Origin: Porpolomopsis calyptriformis
Taxonomy: Eukaryota > Basidiomycota > Agaricomycetes > Agaricales > Hygrophoraceae
DNA length: 64,000 bases
Reading direction: 5' to 3'
Assembly (NCBI GenBank): GCA_951640195.1
Contig: OX621163.1
Span: forward strand, 248,001 to 312,000
The translations under genes and the position numbers were made by a program. The notes beneath the pieces were generated by a model. It was not told the DNA's origin. It did no database searches and worked only from the letters and a program-made list of their open reading frames with translations. Below are positions 57,799 through 64,000 of the stretch, piece after piece. How positions within the stretch are numbered: the stretch's first letter is position 1; the number at the start of each line of letters is the position of its first letter.

Positions 57799-60086
57799 GA
57801 TGAGCCAGGATCAGAGCAATCTAGTAGCTAATGTATCGATTTGAAGATTATATATTCACAGGTCTATTCTACCTATATGTGTTACACTGCTCATTGTGGT
57901 ACCCCAATCAGTCTGCCCATGGGGATGTGGTTATTCTGGGATGTTATCACACTAATGCTATTGATTGAACATAACATGCTGATGGTTAGAGAGCTCGGTG
58001 AGAAGTTGAAGGTATAACCTCTGATACCTCTTGCATGCTAATTACGGTACCCCAATTATTCCGCACATGAGGATTGGACTACTCCTGATGTTTGTAGCAC
58101 CAATGCTATTGATTGAACATAAAATCCTGATGCTTAGAGGGCTCTCTGATAAGTTGAAGGTATACCCTCCCATACCTGTTGTATACTTATTGCGGCACCC
58201 TAGTTAATCCACACGTGATGATTGAACTATTCCTAACCTTTGTAATACTCATGCTATTGATTGAACATAAAATCCTGATACTCGGAGAGCTCTGTGATAA
58301 GTTGAAGGTATATCATCCGATACTTCTTACATACTATACCCCAATCATTCCACACATGAGGATTAGACTACTCCTGACCTTTGTAACACTAATGCTGTTG
58401 ATTTAACATAAAATCCCGATGATTAGAGAGCTCTCTGATAAGTTAAAGGTATACCACCCCATGATATCTTATATACTTATTGCGGCACCCTAGTCAATCC
58501 ATACACGAGGATTAGACTATTCCCAATGTTTATAACACTAATGCTATTGATTGAACATGAAATCCTGATGCTCAGAGAGCTCTGTGATAACTTGAAGGTA
58601 TACCCCCCCCTACCTCCTGTATACTTCTTGCGGCACCCCAGTCTATCTAGACATGATGATTGGACTATTCCCAATGTTTGTAACACTGGTGCTATTGATT
58701 GAACATGAAATCCTGATGCTCAGAGAGCTCTGTGATAAGTTAGAGATATACCCCCCTATACCCCTTATATAGCTTATTGCAGTGCCTCATTCTGTCCATA
58801 TATTGTCATTCCGAGCATCTGTAACACTGGTGCTATTGATTGAACATGAAATTGTGATGTTTAAAGAGGTCTGTGATAAGTTGGAGATATACTCCCCCAT
58901 ACCCCTTATATAGCTTATTGCAGTACCTCATTCTGACCATATATTGTTATTCCGAGCATCTATAACACTGGTGCTATTGATTGAACATGAAATTGTGATG
59001 TTTAAAGAGGTCTGTGATAAGTTGGAGATATACTCCCTCATACCCTTTATATACCTTATTGGAGTGCCTTATTCTACCCATATATTGTTATTCCGAGCAT
59101 CTATGACACTAGTGCTATTGATTGAACATGAAATTATGATGTTTAAAGATGTCTGTAATAAGTTGGAGATATACCCCCCCATACCCCTTATATAACTGAT
59201 TGCGGTACCCCAAATGGTCTATAACTTAGGATTTTTGTATTCCCCACCTCTATGACACTGGGGCTATTGATTGAATATAAAACCCAGGTTTTTAAAGACC
59301 TCTGTAATAAGTTGGAGATATACCCCCCCATACCCCTTATATAGCTTATTGCGGTACCTTATTCTGCCTATACATCAGGATTTTGTTATTCCGAGCCTCT
59401 ATGACACTACTGCTATCGATTGAACATGAAATCCTGATTTTTAAAGAGCTCTGTGATAAGTTGGAGATATACCCCCCCATACCCCTTATATAGCTTATTG
59501 CGGTACCCCAAATGGTCTATAAATCAGGATTTTTGTATTCCCAGTATCTGTGACACTAGTGCTATCGATTGAACATAAAATCCTGATTTTTAAAGAGCTC
59601 TGTGATAAGTTGGAGATATACCCCCCCATACCCCTTATATCACTGATTGCGGTACCCCAAATGGTCCATAAATCGGGATTTTTGTATTCCCCACCTCTAT
59701 GACACTGGGGCTATCGATTGAATATGAAACCCCGATTTTTAGAGCAGTCTATAGCTACTTATACTTATGCCTCCTCCTAAAACCTTACTATCTTCCACCA
59801 CGACATACCAAATGCTCTAAAAATCGGAATTTTCTGTGGGCCCACCATTAGTTCACTGTGCCTATCGAATGGACATGAAATTGTGATTTATAGAGTGCAA
59901 TACAATAGCTGGGCTACATAATGGTATAAATGGAGTATTTTACATATATCTCAAGAATGGGACCGCCGATTTTTTTAATTTATGGCTTAAACTGATTGTA
60001 TTGGGATGCCCTAACGATCCCCCAAAGAATTTTGAATTAATTTTGTGCCAGCATTTTGGTCATTTTGTTGATAATGGGTCCCTGAA
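57799..60086 (+). repeat. Hairpin-unit array, copy 3 (tandem duplication, 2,292-bp period)
   Basis: It begins with the last ~11 codons of the giant gene (GATGAGCCAGGATCAGAGC) after a TGA filler, and repeats 55507-57794. It differs from copy 2 at roughly ten places (for example near 58317, 58540, 58650, 58686, 58962 and 59344), more than copy 2 differs from copy 1. It ends in CCCTGAA at 60086. Confidence 0.9.
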
Positions 60087-60095
60087 GCTCCCGCT

Positions 60096-60539
60096 TTGGT
60101 TGGAGCGATTATGACGGGGGGGGGCATTCTGTGTCAAGCGGACCATTTATTCCACAAACGCTTGACGTCATCCACCTCTGGGGGATCCTTTATGCTGGTC
60201 AAATCAATCACTCCGCTCGACATCTCTGACTTCAACCAGCGACATGATGGACAAGATCTTCCCAGTGCATTGTTTGGCGGCTCCTTCAGCAAAGTGGCAC
60301 TTGACCTCTGCAGGGACCGGCAAGATACCTGGTTCTACCCCACTCTCTCGAAGGACAGTGCCACAGGTGCGTCTACAACAGACACCAGCGACGAAATCAC
60401 AATGCTCCTGGAGTCGTGCGTAGCAGCCACTCTGCATGAGGGAATGGGCATTACCGCCAAATGGGTCTACTGGGGACAGATGGCCATACTCGAAAGCTGG
60501 TGGGTGGAGGAGGAACGGGGCCTTTCGCCTAGTTATTAA
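60096..60539 (+). CDS. Uncertain ORF, duplicate of 13232-13666
   Basis: Same frame as its partner. The 5' context is replaced by the array end, so if the original is the tail of a larger gene, this one has lost its front. Confidence 0.2.
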   Translation: MVGAIMTGGGILCQADHLFHKRLTSSTSGGSFMLVKSITPLDISDFNQRHDGQDLPSALFGGSFSKVALDLCRDRQDTWFYPTLSKDSATGASTTDTSDEITMLLESCVAATLHEGMGITAKWVYWGQMAILESWWVEEERGLSPSY

Positions 60540-60662
60540 GCCGTATAAACAAAGGATCGACCGGACCCTTTCTTTTGTACATTCCTTTTGGTGTGTGCCC
60601 TTTGTCTTTCTGCTGTAGCTACAGAGTAATCCCACATGCTACCGGATCACCGCTCACGGATG

Positions 60663-61123
60663 AGTTTCATGAATTCAGCAGCAAATAGCCAGCCACATAA
60701 ACTTGGATGGGTGATTGACGCCAAGATGTTCCTCGCAGCCAGCTGGTGCCCACTTGAAGAGTGCCTTAGCCCTGTCGTGTGGTTCTTGTGAATTGCAAAC
60801 AAATGCGAGGTTGTTCAGCGATAGCGATGTAAGTGTGTCTGGGTGGTCAGCATCCAGATAACGCTTGGAGCCAACTAATGCCTGCCTGTGGAGGGTCTTA
60901 GCCTTGTCATATTGTCGCTATGAGTTGTTCACCAACGCAAGCGTGGATGGGTGGTCGGCACCCAGGTGTTCCTCGGAGGCAGCTAACGCCCGCTTGTAAA
61001 GGGTCTCAGCCTTGTCATATTGTCCTTGCGACTCGTAAATAAATGCAAGATTGATTACCAGCGTAAGCGCGGAGGGGTCAGCACCCAGATGTTTCTCACA
61101 GCCAGTTAGCATGATAACCAGTA
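60663..61123 (-). pseudogene. TPR remnant, duplicate
   Basis: Copy of 13790-14250, with the same internal TAG (at 60918) and deletion. The decay therefore preceded the duplication. Confidence 0.7.
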
Positions 61124-61282
61124 GATGAATCACCCCCGGCCAATGGTACTCCAAAAGATGAAGATTGACCAGATGCGGTAGGGGAGAGGTATTGAGGTTG
61201 AGATCGACTTCGGTCCCATTGAAGGAATGACAATGGAGGCAAGTCGGTGAATGAGCTGTGTCAACAATATCTATTCTAAAAT

Positions 61283-62504
61283 GTGTAGCCCCTCTCACAA
61301 CCTCCCCTTTTACCTTCACCATTTTCACCCTGTGCATCTCTTTCGCTTTTTCGTTGATCTCCGACACCTCTTGCGTATTCAAGAATCCAATATTCCAATA
61401 CCCTAGTGTCGTGCGCGCACCATCTGCATCTATGTGCCCGCTGGCGTCCCTCATCAAACTCCGTATTTGTATCTACGTCCATTAGAGCAATGGCAGCGAG
61501 GCCGCGATGCTGACACCGTCATACAGGTGACGGCGAGCGCGAGCGTCAAAGTGGAGGCTGTAATCCATCTGGAAGGGTCCCAATGGCTTCGTAATACTTC
61601 AGATCGATTAATTCAACAGCTGCAATGAAATGGTAAGGCGGAAGCACCCACGTCACGGCAGCTCTTGCAATCTCCCGCATCCATTTTCTGTCGGTCTTCC
61701 TTCCCTCTCACAACTTCCTCGTACGCAAAGTCACACCCTTCGTTGTGAGCAGGATCTATAGCGTAAAGGGTGTTTATCGTGGTTTTGGTACGACATAGTT
61801 TATGTTGAATGCTGGTCAAAGAACAACACAAGAGACAAGACGCACTTGGAAACTTGCTGAGCGTACCTTCCATGACCCTTGTAAGCTGAATGGTCATTTA
61901 AAACCCTATTGGTGGGCTCAGTGGCCACAGGCACTCGCAAAGCTGTGGATTGCATAGGTTCCAGATCATTCTTGTCCTCTTTCTCACGGAGTTTCCTATG
62001 AGTATGTGCTTTCTCTCCCTTCAAGAGATTTGCATGACCGGAATCTGAATTCTCGGGCAGAGACCTCGAGTCTTCCTTAACACAGATTCCCAAGTTGTAG
62101 TCCGTATTGGGAGGCATCCGAGGATGTCGTGCCAGATGTTGGCCTGGTGAACCAATATTGATAGCAGGTTTCATCCTGATAGCATTGGACTGGGCAGAAA
62201 CAGATGGGGAGGGATCGGGATATACTGGATCTGGGGCTGGGCATAATGCGGGATGTGTGGAGAAAGACAACGTTCTAGACCAAAATCCAAAATCACAGAT
62301 GATGGATCCAGGGGTCGTTGAGGCCCTTAGCGCAAACAAACGCAGTAACACCCTCCCAATAACCTGATAATTTAGTTGGCTCGACCCCTTCGCCTGTTCA
62401 TTGCCTTGCGCTACCCATATCCAAATCCAAATCCAAATCCTACATCCTACATTTACATCGCTGTACAAATACACCATCTCCGTATACATACACCTAATCC
62501 TCAC
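61283..62504 (-). pseudogene. Sae2/CtIP-type pseudogene, duplicate
   Basis: Copy of 14410-15631 carrying the same truncating TGA (61548-61546). One amino-acid difference (Thr/Ala) is visible in NTLY(T/A)IDPAHN. Confidence 0.7.
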
Positions 62505-63223
62505 CCCCGTCCTCTTTGCACATCATCGCTACCTTGTTGATCTCCTTCACAAACATCCCGTCATACAAACTATACCACTTCGAAGGTTTCGTAAACGCGA
62601 TCGACCCACCCTGCCTCCGTGGCCGACTAAAACAAACCTCGGTTCCCAGTATCGCCACACCAAGCACACTTTTTGCCCATCGCGCACCCTCTTCCCCGAG
62701 AATCACCATGTAATCGTGTAATTGCTTTTGAATTTCGTCTTTCGCCTTCTCCGATGATTCTCCTTCTCGCTTGTAAACCAAGCCGATTTCAATAATCAGC
62801 CGAACCTTGTTGTATTTCTCCTCATCGTTGTAATAGCTTGTCACGATAAAATCCGGGTACCGTTTTTGCTCCCGTTTCGAGACATATTGTCCTGCAGAGC
62901 TCTTTAATCAGAGCCATCCACATCTTCTGAGCCAACATACCTGTCGAATCAACACTCATCATACTCGTGTTACCGACATCCAACAGCCCATCCTCCTCTA
63001 CCAAGCCCTCCATCCCCACCACCATCTCCACCTCCTCTTCTGACATTATCTGCTGAATCAGCCCCTGGGGCTTCACCATCTCATCTGGGAACTTGAGGTT
63101 CAAGTACTTGTCTATCGGCCCATACTGTGAGCGCTGCAGCCTAGGCACCTTTGTGGCCTAGCTTGCGATTCTATTTCGAAGTTTCTGTGGAATCCTGCTA
63201 TCCTCTGGGTCGAAATCAACCAT
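62494..63223 (-). pseudogene. Nuclease-like gene, duplicate, broken by TAG
   Basis: Copy of 15621-16350. A C-to-T change on the plus strand at 63159 turns the TGG of IASWATK into TAG, so the protein is cut near residue 24 unless translation restarts. Ser/Leu, Asp/Asn and Arg/Gln changes are also present. The intron sites are intact. Confidence 0.75.
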
Positions 63224-63477
63224 CTGTAGACAACAATCATCCTTTGAAGTAGCAGCAGAACAAGAGGAAGAAGACAGAATACTACCTACCGTTACCGTCT
63301 GTCCCCGTCAGCCCAAATAAAGCTGATCTCGTTTATTTGCAGATGTTAGGCTACTTCCTCTTTCCCAACGACCTCCACCCACCTACACACCCCAGCAATA
63401 CTCACTACCGAGGTTTGTACACTGGAAAGCATAGTATTTCATCTCAATCTCACATCTTACATCTATTTGGACAAAGC

Positions 63478-63941
63478 ATGGTCAGAATTTTCGCAGGATA
63501 CACAATTGACCAGGATGAACTTGTCCATTTCCTCAATGCCCAAGGCTTGGGCCCTGCCCCTGGAGAACCCCAGTTAACTGTTACCGAAGCCTGGATGAAT
63601 TTCATGAGCTGGCGAGCCCTAAAGCCACGACGTGGAGATTTAAAAACGTTGCTTCCATGGCCCCAATGTCCCTCACATTTTCCTCCACCTCTCCCACATG
63701 CTCACATTCAATTCCCAATGCAGACTGGTATGATCAGGGTGGAAATCATGTCCATGCCTTCATCACAAGGCGTACCAATGACATCAACAACCCGAACCTT
63801 CGCTTCAAGGAGATGCCAATAGATCTCGAGATCCGGGACAGGTTCATTGCCAACACGGGCAATATCCTGGACCCAAGCAAGATGAAGTTTTGGAGCTTGC
63901 CCGAGGACGTTTTGCGTGTCCCCTTAGGCCTTCCCTTCTAG
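63478..63941 (+). CDS. Small hypothetical protein, duplicate of 16605-17068
   Basis: Exons 63478-63631 and 63724-63941 by analogy. No difference from the first copy was noticed. Confidence 0.45.
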
Positions 63942-64000
63942 GTTCGTTTTCTAATACAGCGACCTATAATCGCCAATTTGTAATATATTTCCCCCATAAC

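Larger units (their letters stand above)
60084..64000. repeat. Segmental duplicate of 13211-17127
   Basis: Offset +46,873. I noticed six substitutions in 3.9 kb, all transitions. The copy runs off the window. Confidence 0.95.

Noticed and set aside
1..64000. tRNA or rRNA genes
   Set aside because: No GTTCRANYC box with a matching A box, and no rRNA core sequence, was seen. A dedicated scan was not possible.

Overview
The window reads as nuclear DNA of a mushroom-forming basidiomycete (Agaricomycetes). Genes are cut by many short GT-AG introns (about 44-75 nt). The recognisable families are ones that are expanded in that group: TET/JBP-type dioxygenase, fungal alpha-kinase, DUF6534-like membrane protein, F-box proteins, JmjC-like protein, Ulp1-like protease, Crinkler-type NTPase-nuclease, Ty1/copia and Tad-like LINE remains. 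I saw no rRNA, tRNA or CRISPR. All family names come from motif recognition by eye, not from a search.

Large-scale layout. The window is about 1.2 periods of a segmental duplication with period 52,047 bp. Bases 1-5747 recur at 52048-57794, and 13211-17127 recur at 60084-64000, nearly identical. The second unit differs from the first by two structural events: an extra 2,292-bp copy of a hairpin-repeat array (57799-60086) and the absence of 7,466 bp (5745-13210) at a GAAG microhomology. The two events account exactly for the shift between offsets (52,047 + 2,292 - 7,466 = 46,873).

Region by region. 1-5747: 3' half of a giant orphan gene followed by an array of ~141/149-bp units. 5749-8600: two decayed Ty1/copia fragments facing each other. 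8943-12013: Crinkler-like P-loop NTPase plus PD-(D/E)XK nuclease gene. 12534-13155: small three-exon gene. 13800-17068: TPR remnant, broken Sae2/CtIP homologue, a nuclease-like gene and a small gene (all repeated at 60.1-64 kb). 17.9-19.5 kb: decayed DUF6534-type membrane protein gene. 20.2-22.7 kb: ~218-bp satellite with a 655-bp higher-order repeat. 23-24 kb: alpha-kinase gene.

From 25.4 to 55.5 kb lies an unusually dense set of chromatin-type genes: TET/JBP dioxygenase, an 867-aa PHD-like protein, an Ulp1-like protease, an AT-hook protein, a JmjC-like oxygenase, a sirtuin (with an in-frame TGA) and a BAH-PHD protein. The last is divergently paired, 129 bp apart, with the 1,662-aa giant gene. 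Three paralogues of an unrecognised nuclear-looking family (WAVR...HSFGHS core) sit among them, as do an inverted pair of F-box genes and two LINE insertions with clear target-site duplications. I infer, but cannot prove, that this is a co-inherited or mobile block of chromatin-modifying genes. TET/JBP genes in basidiomycetes are known to travel with KDZ transposons, but no KDZ transposase is visible here.
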